From: JBCBUE01 sp039818285
GTDB taxonomy: Bacteria > Planctomycetota > Phycisphaerae > Phycisphaerales > Phycisphaeraceae
Direction of reading: 5' to 3'
Assembly (NCBI GenBank): GCA_039818285.1
Contig: JBCBUE010000005.1
Location: 25,357-89,356 of the forward strand
Length of the DNA: 64,000 nt
Shown: positions 17,198 through 26,281 of the stretch, one piece after another
Position numbering within the stretch: the stretch's first letter is position 1
Layout of the letters: the number at the start of each line of letters is the position of its first letter
Translations under genes and position numbers: made by a program
The notes under the pieces: generated by a model
What the model was told of the DNA's origin: nothing
Database searches by the model: none
What the model saw: the letters and a program-made list of their open reading frames with translations, nothing else

Positions 17198-18916
17198 ATG
17201 ACCGACTGGGACCGACTGCTGGCGGTGGCGCGTGCCGATGCCCCGGCCGACCTGCTGCTCACCGGGGGGCGGTTGATCAACGTGTTCACCGGCGAGTTGG
17301 AGCCGGTCGATATCGCGATCTGCGGGGAGCGGATCGCGGGGGTCGGCGCCGGGTACTCGGCAGAACGCACGATTGATCTGGGCGGGTCGTACGTCGCGCC
17401 CGGGCTGATCGATGCGCACGTGCACATCGAATCGAGCCTCTGCCTGCCGAGCGAGTTTGCCTCGGCGGTCGTGCCGCGTGGCGTGACGACGGCGGTGATC
17501 GATCCGCACGAGTTGGCCAACGTGGTCGGCTCGCTGGGCGTGCGATACATGGCCGAGGCGTCGCGGGGGCTCCCGATGGACGCCGTCGTGATGGCGCCCA
17601 GCTGCGTGCCGGCCACGCCCATGGCGACGGCCGGGGGGGCGATCACGGCCGACGACGTGCGTGAACTGTTCGACCAAGGGGTCGTGCACGGCCTGGCCGA
17701 GGTGATGGACTTTCCGGGCGTCATCGGCAATTCGTCGGCGACCCGCGCCAAGCTCGACGCGCTGCCCGGCCGACCCGCCGACGGCCACTGCCCGGGCGTC
17801 ACCGGCCCCGCGCTCAACGCCTACGTCGCCGCCGGCATCGGCAGCGATCACGAGAGCGTCACCCCCGACGAGGCCCGCGAGAAGCTGGCCCGCGGGCTGT
17901 TCCTGCTGATCCGTGAGGCGACCAACGCCCGCAACCTCGACGCCTTGCTCGGCGTGGTCACGCCGGCCAACAACCGACGCGTGTGCTTCTGCACCGACGA
18001 CCGCACGCCCGTCGACCTGATCGAAGAAGGCTCGATCGACCACATGGTCCGCCGGTCGATCGAACGCGGCGTTGAGCCGATCGACGCGATCCGCATGGCC
18101 ACGTTGAACCCCAGCGAGTGGCTGGGGCTAGGCGATCTCGGCGCGGTCGCGCCCGGCCGACTGGCCAACCTCATCGTTTTCGACGACTTATCCTCGCCCG
18201 TCGCTCGACGGGTCTATCACCGGGGGCGTGAGGTCGCGGTCGACGGCCGGTTGACGGCGTCGTCCGCGACTCTCGATGTGGTGCCGCCCGCCGGGCGGTG
18301 CGCGGTCGATGCCGACGCGATCGATCTGGCGATCCCGGCGACCGGACATGTCGTGCGTGTCATCGGCGGCGTGGCCGATCAGCTGACCACCGAGCACCTC
18401 GAGTTGCCCGCTAAGGTCGTCGAAGGCTGCGCGGTGGCGGACCCTTCCCGCGACCTCCTGAAGATCGTCGTGGCCGAGCGTCATCGCGGGACGGGCCATG
18501 TCGGGTTGGGGTTTATCCAGGGGTTCGGGCTGAATCGTGGCGCCATCGCGGGCACCGTTGCGCACGATCATCACAACCTGATCGCCATCGGCGCGGACGA
18601 CGCGTCGATCCGCGCGGCCATCGCCGAAGTGGTGGCGATGCACGGGGGTTTGGCTTGCACGGCGGGTGAGGAAGTGCTCGCCCGGCTGGCGATGCCGGTC
18701 GGCGGGCTGATGAGCGACCGGCCGATCGCCGAGGTGGCTGAGGGGTATCGCCGGCTCGTCGACGCCGCTCGCGGGTTAGGCTCTGCGCTTGCCGACCCGT
18801 TTATGGCGATGAGCTTCATGGGGCTCGAGGTGATCCCCAAGCTCAAGCTGACCGACCGCGGGCTCGTGGACGTGGAGCGGTTCGAGCCCGTGCCGCTGTT
18901 TGTGGACGCCGCCTGA
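17198..18916 (+). CDS. ade: Adenine deaminase
   Basis: 572 residues, amidohydrolase superfamily. GLIDAHVHIESSLCLPSEFA, the VIDPHELANVVG motif and IGSDHESVTPDEA are diagnostic of bacterial Ade. The C-terminal domain has LGFIQGFGLNRGAIAGTVAHDHHNLIAIG. The enzyme turns adenine into hypoxanthine plus ammonia, giving substrate to xanthine dehydrogenase. It is the first gene of the ten-gene forward purine run (17198-30157), where neighbours overlap or are at most about 13 bases apart. Confidence 0.93.
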   Translation: MTDWDRLLAVARADAPADLLLTGGRLINVFTGELEPVDIAICGERIAGVGAGYSAERTIDLGGSYVAPGLIDAHVHIESSLCLPSEFASAVVPRGVTTAVIDPHELANVVGSLGVRYMAEASRGLPMDAVVMAPSCVPATPMATAGGAITADDVRELFDQGVVHGLAEVMDFPGVIGNSSATRAKLDALPGRPADGHCPGVTGPALNAYVAAGIGSDHESVTPDEAREKLARGLFLLIREATNARNLDALLGVVTPANNRRVCFCTDDRTPVDLIEEGSIDHMVRRSIERGVEPIDAIRMATLNPSEWLGLGDLGAVAPGRLANLIVFDDLSSPVARRVYHRGREVAVDGRLTASSATLDVVPPAGRCAVDADAIDLAIPATGHVVRVIGGVADQLTTEHLELPAKVVEGCAVADPSRDLLKIVVAERHRGTGHVGLGFIQGFGLNRGAIAGTVAHDHHNLIAIGADDASIRAAIAEVVAMHGGLACTAGEEVLARLAMPVGGLMSDRPIAEVAEGYRRLVDAARGLGSALADPFMAMSFMGLEVIPKLKLTDRGLVDVERFEPVPLFVDAA

Positions 18917-18926
18917 GGAAGCCGAC

Positions 18927-19679
18927 ATGCGCCGCCCCGATCAACTCGTGCAAAGCCGGGCCCGCGTGAGCCGGCGGTACGCGCTGATGCCATTAGAGGG
19001 GTTCCCGCCGTCGCGGCTGCCGGGATGGGGCGACGCGGACGTGTTCGTGCTGGCGTCGCCTGCGTTGGGCGCGGGGTTCGTGCAGTACCTCGTCGACCTG
19101 CCGGCCGGGTCGAGCGGCCAAGCCAACCGCGACGCCGGTGTGGAGACGTTCTACTACGCCCTCGCCGGCACAGGCCGTCTGACTACGGGCTCGACGCCGA
19201 TCAAGCCCGGCAGCTTCGGGCTCGTCCCGCCACGCGAGCCTGCGCCCGGCTTCACGGCCGAACAGGGCCCGATGCGGCTGCTCGTCTTGCACAAGCGGTA
19301 CGAGCCTGCGCCGGAGCACGGATCGGCGATCGCCCATGCCGGGCATGTCGACGACATCCCTGCCGAGGTCTGGGCGGACAACCCCGACTCGTTGTTGCAG
19401 ACGCTGATCCCCGACGACCCCGCGTTCGATCTCGCGATGAACGTCTTCACCTTTCAGCCCGGTTGCGGTCTGCCGGTCGTCGAGACGCACGTCATGGAGC
19501 ACGGCCTGCTCTTCCTCGAAGGGCGCGGCCTCTATTACCTCGACGGCGAGTGGCTGGAGGTCGAGCGGGATGACTTCATCTGGATGGGCTCGTACTGCCC
19601 GCAGAGCTTCGTCGCCGCCGGGCCGACGCCCAGTCGGTACCTTTATTACAAGAACGTCAACCGAGAGATCCCGCTGTGA
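18927..19679 (+). CDS. allE: (S)-ureidoglycine aminohydrolase
   Basis: 250 residues, a bicupin. ETFYYALAGTGRL and the second cupin HVMEHGLLFLEGRGLYYLDGEW, followed by DFIWMGSYCPQSFVAAGP and a terminal YLYYKNVNREIPL, are characteristic of AllE/YlbA. The His and Glu residues of the second cupin would bind Mn. It releases ammonia from (S)-ureidoglycine, the unstable product of allantoate amidohydrolase, giving (S)-ureidoglycolate. It starts 10 bases after ade and overlaps the next gene by four bases. Confidence 0.92.
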   Translation: MRRPDQLVQSRARVSRRYALMPLEGFPPSRLPGWGDADVFVLASPALGAGFVQYLVDLPAGSSGQANRDAGVETFYYALAGTGRLTTGSTPIKPGSFGLVPPREPAPGFTAEQGPMRLLVLHKRYEPAPEHGSAIAHAGHVDDIPAEVWADNPDSLLQTLIPDDPAFDLAMNVFTFQPGCGLPVVETHVMEHGLLFLEGRGLYYLDGEWLEVERDDFIWMGSYCPQSFVAAGPTPSRYLYYKNVNREIPL

Positions 19680-20686
19680 CCGACGCCGCGCCGCCACCAT
19701 CCGACGAGAAGATCTATCGCGACGACGACGTCGACCAGTCCGTGCTAAACGGCAAGACGCTGGCCGTGTTGGGCTACGGCATCCAAGGCAAAGCGCAAGC
19801 AGCGAACGCGCGCGACAGCGGATGCACCGTCATCGTCGGTTGTCGGGGCAAGGAAGACGGCAGCTCCAGCCGGGACGATGCGATCGCGGATGGCTTTGAC
19901 GCGATGAGCGTTGGTGCGGCGACGGCCAAGGCGGACGTCGTCCTCATCGAGCTGGCCGACCCCGTGCAGCCGGCTGTTTATGCCGCGGAGATCGGGCCCA
20001 ATCTGCGGGCCGGCCAGACGCTGGTGTTCTGCCACGGGTTCAGCGTGCTCTACGGTCAGATCACCCCGCCGGGCGACGTGAACGTCACGCTCTTCGTGCC
20101 CAACGCGCCGGGTGCTTTCGTGCGCGAGAAATACCTGAAGGGCGAGGGGATCTACGGCTGCGTGGCGGTCGATCACGACGCGACGGGCGACGCGATGGCG
20201 ATCGTGCTGGCCGTCAGCAAGGCCGTCGGCAGCACGCGGGCCGGCGTCGTCGCGATGACGTTCCAGCACGAGACCGAGGGCGACAACTTCGAAGAGCAGA
20301 TCCTCTACGGCGGCACGATCGCGCTGATGAAGGCCTGCTTCAACACGATGGTCAAGGGCGGGTACTCGCCGAGTTTCGCGTACGCCAAGGCGATCCGCTC
20401 GCTGCGCAGCGTGATCGACGTGATGGACGAGATCGGGATCGAGGCTTATCTCAGCGGCGGGTGCAGCCGGACCTGCGAGTTTGCCGTGCGGACGCGTGGG
20501 CCTCGGGTGATCGACGAGGAAGCCATCGAGAAGATCTTCGACGAAACAGAGGCGGGGGTGTTCGCGCGGGACTGGATGCAGGAGTGGGCGTTGGGGATGC
20601 CGCAGCTGCATCGTTTGCGCCGGACGAGCGCTCAGAGCGCGATGGAGCGCACGGGCAAGCGGTGGCGCGACGAGTTCGGGAAGTGA
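19676..20686 (+). CDS. Divergent class I ketol-acid reductoisomerase homologue within the ureide operon
   Basis: 336 residues from a GTG overlapping the allE stop. The NAD(P)-binding domain has GKTLAVLGYGIQGKAQAANARDSG and HGFSVLYGQITPP, and the knotted C-terminal domain is recognisable (STRAGVVAMTFQHETEGDNFEEQ). The first-subunit Mg ligands are kept (Asp203, Glu207, matching Asp190/Glu194 of class I enzymes). The two second-subunit ligands are replaced: Glu226 and Glu230 of YFECLHE correspond to Lys238 and Ser242 in YAKAIRS. Standard isomeroreductase chemistry on acetolactate therefore looks unlikely. Its place directly after allE suggests an NAD(P)-linked step on ureidoglycine, ureidoglycolate or a downstream C2 product. 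That role is inference. Confidence 0.8.
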   Translation: MTDAAPPPSDEKIYRDDDVDQSVLNGKTLAVLGYGIQGKAQAANARDSGCTVIVGCRGKEDGSSSRDDAIADGFDAMSVGAATAKADVVLIELADPVQPAVYAAEIGPNLRAGQTLVFCHGFSVLYGQITPPGDVNVTLFVPNAPGAFVREKYLKGEGIYGCVAVDHDATGDAMAIVLAVSKAVGSTRAGVVAMTFQHETEGDNFEEQILYGGTIALMKACFNTMVKGGYSPSFAYAKAIRSLRSVIDVMDEIGIEAYLSGGCSRTCEFAVRTRGPRVIDEEAIEKIFDETEAGVFARDWMQEWALGMPQLHRLRRTSAQSAMERTGKRWRDEFGK

Positions 20687-20689
20687 CGC

Positions 20690-22417
20690 ATGGCGATCTC
20701 GCTTCGGCGCATTAGAGCGGACGTCGAGGCGATCGCGCGGTGCACGGCCACGCCCGGGGAGGGCGCGACGCGACCGACGTTCAGCGAAGCGTGGGCCGAG
20801 GCACGGGCCTACGCGATCGAGCAAGCCACCGCGGCGGGGGCGAAGGTACGCATCGATGCGGCGGGCAACCTGCATGCGTGTCCGGCGGAATTGGGGTGGG
20901 AGGCGCCGGCGTGGCTGGTCGGCTCGCACCTGGACAGCGTGCTGAACGGGGGGGACTACGACGGCGTGATCGGCGTGGTGCTCGGGCTTGAGCTGTTGCG
21001 TTCGGCCCGGGAGGACGGGCTCGACGCACTGCCGGTGGAGGTGATCGACTTTGCCGAAGAGGAGGGGCCGACGTTCGGCCTGGGCATGCTGGGCAGCCGG
21101 ACCTGGGTCGGCGAGCTGGACGCCGAGGCGTTAGCTGTCTTGCGCAACGCCGACGGACTGAGTTACCTGGAAGCGGGGGCGCCGCACGGCGTTCGGTCAG
21201 GCGATCTGACGAGCGAGCGCCTCGACCCTTCGAGGTACCTCGGCATGATCGAGCTGCACGCCGAGCAGGGCCCGGGGCTCTGGCGGCGTGATCACCGGCT
21301 GGGGGTTGTGCGGACGATCGCCGGCCGAGGGCAGTATCAATTGACCGTGACCGGCGAACCCAATCATGCCGGTGCGACCGCGATGGCCGATCGGCGCGAT
21401 GCGCTCGCGGCCGCGGCGGAGATGGTTGTCGCGCTGGAGTCGATGGCCGCCGAGTTGTCGCCCGAGACGGTCGTGACCGTGGGTCGACTCAACCCCGAGC
21501 CCAACGCGGTGAACGTGATCGCCGGGCGGGTTTCGTTCACGATCGACCTGCGTGCGCCGGAGGACTCGCTGCTCGAGGACGGCGACGACTTGATCGGACG
21601 TCGGCTGAACGGGATCGCCGAGCGGCGTGGGCTGACCGTGGCCATCGATCGCACCGAGTCGATCCCCGCGCGGCCGATGGACGACCGGCTGGCCGGGGCG
21701 TTGCGCGGCGTCGCGCTCGGTTCTTATGACGAGGTGCCCGTCGTGGTCAGTGGCGCGTTGCACGATGCTGCGGTGGTTGCGCCTTACGTGCCGACGGCCA
21801 TGCTGTTCATCCCCAGTCGCGACGGTGTCAGCCATAACCCCGCCGAGTTCAGCCGGGTCGAGGATGTGGCCTCCGCGGCGGCGGTGGTCGAGCGACTGGT
21901 TCGTCGGCCGACGCTGGATCGGCTGAGCGCGATGGGTCGCGAGGCGTTCTTGGCGGTTGGCGGTTGCGCGTTCGAGCATTCGCTCTGGGTCTTCGAGCGT
22001 GCGTGGGATCATCGCCCGTTCGCCGATCTCGACGGCTTGATGGTGGCGTGCCGACGGGTGCTCGAGGACGCGACCGAAGCGGAACGGCTCGGCTTGATCC
22101 GGGCTCACCCCGACCTGGTCGGTCGGCTGGCGCGGTCCGGTGGGCTCACCGCCGACTCGACGGCCGAGCAGGCCGCCGCGGGGCTCGACGACGTCACGCC
22201 CGAAGAGGCGTCTCAGTTCGAGGCGTACAACGCGGCGTATCGCGAAAAATTCGGCTTCCCGTTCGTGATCTGCGCCCGCGAGCATCGCAAAGATGCCATC
22301 CTGCGGACCATGCCCGTTCGTCTGCAGAACGATCCCGCCACCGAGATGGCCGCGGCCCTCGACGAGATCGCCAAGATCGGCCGCCTGCGCCTCGCCGACC
22401 GACTATGGGAGACCTGA
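20690..22417 (+). CDS. Allantoate amidohydrolase fused to OHCU decarboxylase
   Basis: 575 residues. The N-terminal part (about 1-405) is an M20 amidohydrolase of the allantoate/N-carbamoyl amino acid group, with metal-site residues in LVGSHLDSVLNGGDYDGVIG, FAEEEGPTFG, IELHAEQGPG and SGALHDAAVVA, and a bridging EPNHAGATAM. The C-terminal part (about 412-575) is 2-oxo-4-hydroxy-4-carboxy-5-ureidoimidazoline decarboxylase, recognised by LIRAHPDLVGR and YREKFGFPFVICAREH. The two activities act two steps apart, with allantoinase between them. It lies 3 bases after the reductoisomerase-like gene. Confidence 0.92.
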   Translation: MAISLRRIRADVEAIARCTATPGEGATRPTFSEAWAEARAYAIEQATAAGAKVRIDAAGNLHACPAELGWEAPAWLVGSHLDSVLNGGDYDGVIGVVLGLELLRSAREDGLDALPVEVIDFAEEEGPTFGLGMLGSRTWVGELDAEALAVLRNADGLSYLEAGAPHGVRSGDLTSERLDPSRYLGMIELHAEQGPGLWRRDHRLGVVRTIAGRGQYQLTVTGEPNHAGATAMADRRDALAAAAEMVVALESMAAELSPETVVTVGRLNPEPNAVNVIAGRVSFTIDLRAPEDSLLEDGDDLIGRRLNGIAERRGLTVAIDRTESIPARPMDDRLAGALRGVALGSYDEVPVVVSGALHDAAVVAPYVPTAMLFIPSRDGVSHNPAEFSRVEDVASAAAVVERLVRRPTLDRLSAMGREAFLAVGGCAFEHSLWVFERAWDHRPFADLDGLMVACRRVLEDATEAERLGLIRAHPDLVGRLARSGGLTADSTAEQAAAGLDDVTPEEASQFEAYNAAYREKFGFPFVICAREHRKDAILRTMPVRLQNDPATEMAAALDEIAKIGRLRLADRLWET

Positions 22418-22420
22418 TCG

Positions 22421-23293
22421 ATGAGTGACCTATCCGCCGCGGCAGTGCTCGCGGACAACGCCTACGGCAAGTCGCGCGTCCGGCTGACCAAGGTCGTCCG
22501 CGACGGCGACCGCCACCAAGTGCTGGAGATGTCGGTGGACATCCGCCTGCACGGCGACTTCGCCGCGTCGTACACCGACGGCGACAATACGCGGGTCGTC
22601 GCGACGGACTCGATGAAGAATACGGTGTATGTGCTCGCGCGAGAGAATCAGTTCGCCTCGATTGACGCGTTCGCGGCGTTGCTGGTGAGACATTTCGTAG
22701 ACACGTACGGCCAGGTGACGGCCGCGGAGGCGGCGATCGAGCAGACGATGTTCGACCGGATCGCGGTCGACGGCCGGCCGCACGCGCACGCGTTCACCGG
22801 CGGCCGGGGCGATCGGCGGACGTGCCGGTTTCGACTTGACCGGGGCGGAACGATGCAGCGGTCCGGCGGCGTGACCGATCTGGTCGTTCTCAAGAGCGGG
22901 GGCTCGCAGTTTGTGGATTTCGTGGATGATCGCTACCGCACGCTGCCCGACACGACCGAGCGGATCTTCGCCACCTCGATCGACGCGACGTGGCGGTACC
23001 CGGACCCCTCGGTGGACCCGGAGGGCACGATCACCTACGACGAGGTTCGCGCGGCGTTCCTGGCTTGCTTCGCGATCCGGCACAGCCTGGCGGTGCAGCA
23101 GACCCTGCTCGAGATGGGCGAGGCGGCCCTGGTGGCGGCGCCCGCGATCGACCGCGTCGAGTTGACCCTACCGAATCAGCACCGCGTGCCGTTTAACTTA
23201 GAGCCGTTCGGGCTGGACAACCCGGCCACGATCTTTGTGCCGACCGACGAACCGTTCGGCCTGATCTCGGGCGCCGTGGAGCGGGTCACGTGA
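22421..23293 (+). CDS. Uricase (cofactor-free urate oxidase)
   Basis: 290 residues with the tandem tunnelling fold pattern. The N-terminal YGKSRVRLTKV holds the catalytic lysine. TDSMKNTVYVLA is the signature with the catalytic threonine region, and LTLPNQHRVPFNLEPFG closes the active site. It oxidises urate to 5-hydroxyisourate and hydrogen peroxide, which implies an aerobic lifestyle for this pathway. It begins 3 bases after the allC-uraD fusion and overlaps HIU hydrolase by four bases (GTGA). Confidence 0.93.
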   Translation: MSDLSAAAVLADNAYGKSRVRLTKVVRDGDRHQVLEMSVDIRLHGDFAASYTDGDNTRVVATDSMKNTVYVLARENQFASIDAFAALLVRHFVDTYGQVTAAEAAIEQTMFDRIAVDGRPHAHAFTGGRGDRRTCRFRLDRGGTMQRSGGVTDLVVLKSGGSQFVDFVDDRYRTLPDTTERIFATSIDATWRYPDPSVDPEGTITYDEVRAAFLACFAIRHSLAVQQTLLEMGEAALVAAPAIDRVELTLPNQHRVPFNLEPFGLDNPATIFVPTDEPFGLISGAVERVT

Positions 23294-23646
23294 GCGGTCG
23301 ACTGACGACGCACGTCCTCGACACCGCGAGCGGTCGACCGGCGGTGGGCATGCGCATCGTGCTGAATCGTGTTGCTGATTCAGGGGATCGTGAAGCCATT
23401 GCAGACGTGCGGACCAACGCCGATGGCCGTGTCGACGACACGTTGCTGGCCGGGGCGTCGCTCGTCGCGGGCGAGTACGAGCTGGTGTTCCACGTCGCGG
23501 CGTACTTTGCATCGATCGGCCACGACGCGGCGGGGCGCTTCCTGGGCGCGGTCCCGATCGTCTTCACGATTGATCGGCCGGGCGAGCGCTACCACGTTCC
23601 GCTGCTCGTGACGCCGTGGTCGTACAGCACGTACCGGGGGAGTTGA
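23290..23646 (+). CDS. 5-hydroxyisourate hydrolase (transthyretin-like)
   Basis: 118 residues from a GTG start. It shows the family's N-terminal LTTHVLDTASGRPAVGM and the invariant C-terminal YRGS. His residues in THVLD and RYHVPLL are catalytic in the family. It hydrolyses 5-hydroxyisourate to OHCU, the substrate of the decarboxylase domain encoded just upstream. The start overlaps the uricase stop by four bases. Confidence 0.94.
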   Translation: MSGRLTTHVLDTASGRPAVGMRIVLNRVADSGDREAIADVRTNADGRVDDTLLAGASLVAGEYELVFHVAAYFASIGHDAAGRFLGAVPIVFTIDRPGERYHVPLLVTPWSYSTYRGS

Positions 23647-23648
23647 CG

Positions 23649-24998
23649 GTGGCGATCGACCTGGTCATCCGAGGCGGGCGGGTGGTGACGCCGGGCGGGG
23701 TGATCGAGGCGGATGTCGTTGTCGATGGTGGCCGGGTCGTGGCGGTCGGCGAAGGCTCGTCGGAGTTGGCGTCCGAGACAATCGACGCGACGGGTTGGCA
23801 CGTGATGCCCGGCGTGATCGACTCGCACGTGCATTTCAATGAGCCGGGGCGGACGGAATGGGAAGGGATCGACACGGGCTCGGCGGCGCTGGTCGCCGGC
23901 GGCGGGACGTGCTTCTTTGACATGCCGCTCAACAGCGATCCGCCGGTGCTCGATGGCGAGACATTCGACGCCAAGCGCGCGGCCGGCGAGGCGAGCAGCC
24001 GGGCGGACTTCGGGCTGTGGGGCGGGCTGACGCCGACGAACGTGGATCGGCTGGACGAGCTGGCCGATCGCGGGGTGGTCGGGTTCAAGGTGTTCATGTC
24101 GTACAGCGGGATCGATGAGTTCGCGCGTGCGGACGACGACACGCTGCGCCGCGGGATGCGCATCGCGGCCGCGCGCGGCGTGCTGGTGGGCGTGCACGCT
24201 GAGAGCGAAGCGATCACGGCCCGTCTGACGTCCGAGCACCGGGCGGCCGGGCGCTGTGGCTGGCGCGATTACCTCGATAGTCGGCCGGTCGAGGCGGAGC
24301 TTGAGGCGGTCGATCGGGCGATTGCGATCGCAGGCGAGACGGGCTGTCGATCGCACGTGGTGCACGCGAGCCACCCGCGCGTGGTGGAGCGGGTTCGTTT
24401 GGCCCGAGAGCGGGACGGCGTGGATGTCACCGCCGAGACGTGCCCGCACTACCTCGCGCTGACCGGCGCCGATCTCGAGCGACTGGGCGGGCGAGCGAAG
24501 TGTGCCCCGCCGTTGCGTGACGCCGACGCGGTCGATGGTCTCTGGGACGCTTTACGCGATGGCGTGTTGTCATTCGTCGCGTCGGATCATTCGCCGTGCC
24601 TGCCGGCGATGAAGCAGGGCGATGACGCGTTTGCGGTGTGGGGCGGGATCGCCGGCGTGCAGTCGACGCTGAGCGTGATGCTCGACACCGAGCGCGGGCT
24701 CGACCTGTCCACCGTCGCCGAGTTGACGGCCGGCCGGGTCGCGCATCGGTACGGCTTAGTCGGCAAGGGAAAGGTCGCTGCGGGATATGACGCAGACCTC
24801 ATCCTGGTCGATCTGAGTATGCGGTACGAGTTAGGCCCCGACATGCTGCTGGATCGGCATCGCTTGAACCCGTACGTCGGGCGGACGTTTCGCGGCGAGG
24901 TTCGGCGGACGCTGTTGCGCGGCCGGACTGTCTGGCAGGACGGGCGCCTGATGGCGCCGCCGATGGGTCGGCTGATCAAGCCTGGGGGTGATCGATGA
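23649..24998 (+). CDS. allB: Allantoinase
   Basis: 449 residues from a GTG at 23649, two bases after the HIU hydrolase stop. The amidohydrolase metal ligands are in VIDSHVHFNEPGRTEWEG, VGFKVFMSYSG (the lysine normally carbamylated), VVHASHP and ASDHSPC. LNSDPPVLDGETFD and YRLVGKGKVAAGYDAD-like sequence match AllB rather than dihydropyrimidinase. It opens the allantoin ring to allantoate. It overlaps the next gene by four bases. Confidence 0.92.
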   Translation: MAIDLVIRGGRVVTPGGVIEADVVVDGGRVVAVGEGSSELASETIDATGWHVMPGVIDSHVHFNEPGRTEWEGIDTGSAALVAGGGTCFFDMPLNSDPPVLDGETFDAKRAAGEASSRADFGLWGGLTPTNVDRLDELADRGVVGFKVFMSYSGIDEFARADDDTLRRGMRIAAARGVLVGVHAESEAITARLTSEHRAAGRCGWRDYLDSRPVEAELEAVDRAIAIAGETGCRSHVVHASHPRVVERVRLARERDGVDVTAETCPHYLALTGADLERLGGRAKCAPPLRDADAVDGLWDALRDGVLSFVASDHSPCLPAMKQGDDAFAVWGGIAGVQSTLSVMLDTERGLDLSTVAELTAGRVAHRYGLVGKGKVAAGYDADLILVDLSMRYELGPDMLLDRHRLNPYVGRTFRGEVRRTLLRGRTVWQDGRLMAPPMGRLIKPGGDR

Positions 24999-26281
24999 GG
25001 GTCGCGACGGCGGTGCGTGGCCCGTTGATGATCCCGCGCGACGACGGGGTGGTCGAATACCACAAAGAGGGTCTGCTGGTCGGCGATCACGACGGCGTGC
25101 TTCTCTACGCCGGTCCCGCCGAGGGATTCGACTGGTCGCCGGACAGCCCGTCGCCCCGCCAGGCGGCCGGGGTGATGTTGCCGCCGTTGCTGGACATCCA
25201 CACGCACGTGCCGCAGCACCCGATTCGGGGCCGGTTTATCGAGGGCGTGCCGGACGACGCGCCGCAGGGCAAGCTGTTGGCCGGCCTGCACCGCAACGTC
25301 TTCCCCGCCGAGCTGCGGTGCATCGATGAGTCGTACGCGATCGACGTAGTCGATGCATTCGTCGCCGACACTTTGGCGCACGGCGTCGTGGGCGGTGCGT
25401 CGTACATGACGACCTCTCCGCTTGCGGCGCGTGTAGCGCTGGAGCGGATGCCCGATGCCTGGAGCGTCGGGCTCGTGCTGATGAATCAGAACTGTCCGCC
25501 GGAGATCCACACCGACGACGAGAGGGTGGACGACGCGCTGATCGAGCTCGCCGACCGGTTTGGTTCGCGGGTAATCGTGACCGATCGTTTCGCGGTCGCC
25601 GTCGACAGCGCGCTGCGTCGGCGTCAATCCACCCTGGCCGCCCGGCTGGGGCTGCGGACTCAGACGCACCTCAACGAGCAGCCGCACGAGAAGCGTTTCA
25701 TCGAGGAAGAGCTCTACCCCGATCACGACAGCTACACGCACGTCTATCATCAGGACGGTCTGCTCGACCACCGGTGCATCGTCGCCCACTGCATCTACAT
25801 GCACGGTCACGAGTGGCAACTGCTCGCCGAGACGGGCAGCGTTATTGCGCACTGCCCAACGTCCAACGCGCTGCTGGGATCGGGGCGGATGGACCTGGAC
25901 GAGGTGAAGCGTCGCGGCCTGCCATACGCGTTGGCGACCGACGTGGGGGCGTCGCCGACGGTGTCGATGCTCGCCGAGATGCGGCGTTTTCTGCAGGTCC
26001 ACGAGGGGTTTTCGTCGTCAGCGACGGCCTGCGAGGCGCTGGTTCGGTCTACCGTGGCGCCCGCGGCGCTGCTAGACTTGAAGCCCCGACTGGGCGAGTT
26101 GAGTCCGGGCCGCCCCATGTCGTTTATCGAGGTCGAACCGCTGCGGCCTGCCGCGGGAGCGACCGCGGAGCACGCCGTGCGATCCTTGCTGCCCGATGAC
26201 CCCGACCGGCCCGAGACCAACGTCCGCCGGGTAACGCTCCAAGGCGAGACCGTATCCCTGCGGGCCACCGACGATGCGTGA
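24995..26281 (+). CDS. guaD: Guanine deaminase-like amidohydrolase
   Basis: 428 residues. The pattern LDIHTHVPQHPIRGRF, LRTQTHLNEQ, IVAHCIYMHGHEW, AHCPTSNALLGSG and ALATDVGASPTVSMLAEM follows guanine deaminase, including the histidines, Glu and Asp used for zinc and catalysis. It would convert guanine to xanthine, feeding xanthine dehydrogenase. The N-terminal 60 residues are less typical, and a related deaminase of the same superfamily cannot be excluded. Overlaps are four bases with allB and eight with xdhA. Confidence 0.82.
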   Translation: MRVATAVRGPLMIPRDDGVVEYHKEGLLVGDHDGVLLYAGPAEGFDWSPDSPSPRQAAGVMLPPLLDIHTHVPQHPIRGRFIEGVPDDAPQGKLLAGLHRNVFPAELRCIDESYAIDVVDAFVADTLAHGVVGGASYMTTSPLAARVALERMPDAWSVGLVLMNQNCPPEIHTDDERVDDALIELADRFGSRVIVTDRFAVAVDSALRRRQSTLAARLGLRTQTHLNEQPHEKRFIEEELYPDHDSYTHVYHQDGLLDHRCIVAHCIYMHGHEWQLLAETGSVIAHCPTSNALLGSGRMDLDEVKRRGLPYALATDVGASPTVSMLAEMRRFLQVHEGFSSSATACEALVRSTVAPAALLDLKPRLGELSPGRPMSFIEVEPLRPAAGATAEHAVRSLLPDDPDRPETNVRRVTLQGETVSLRATDDA

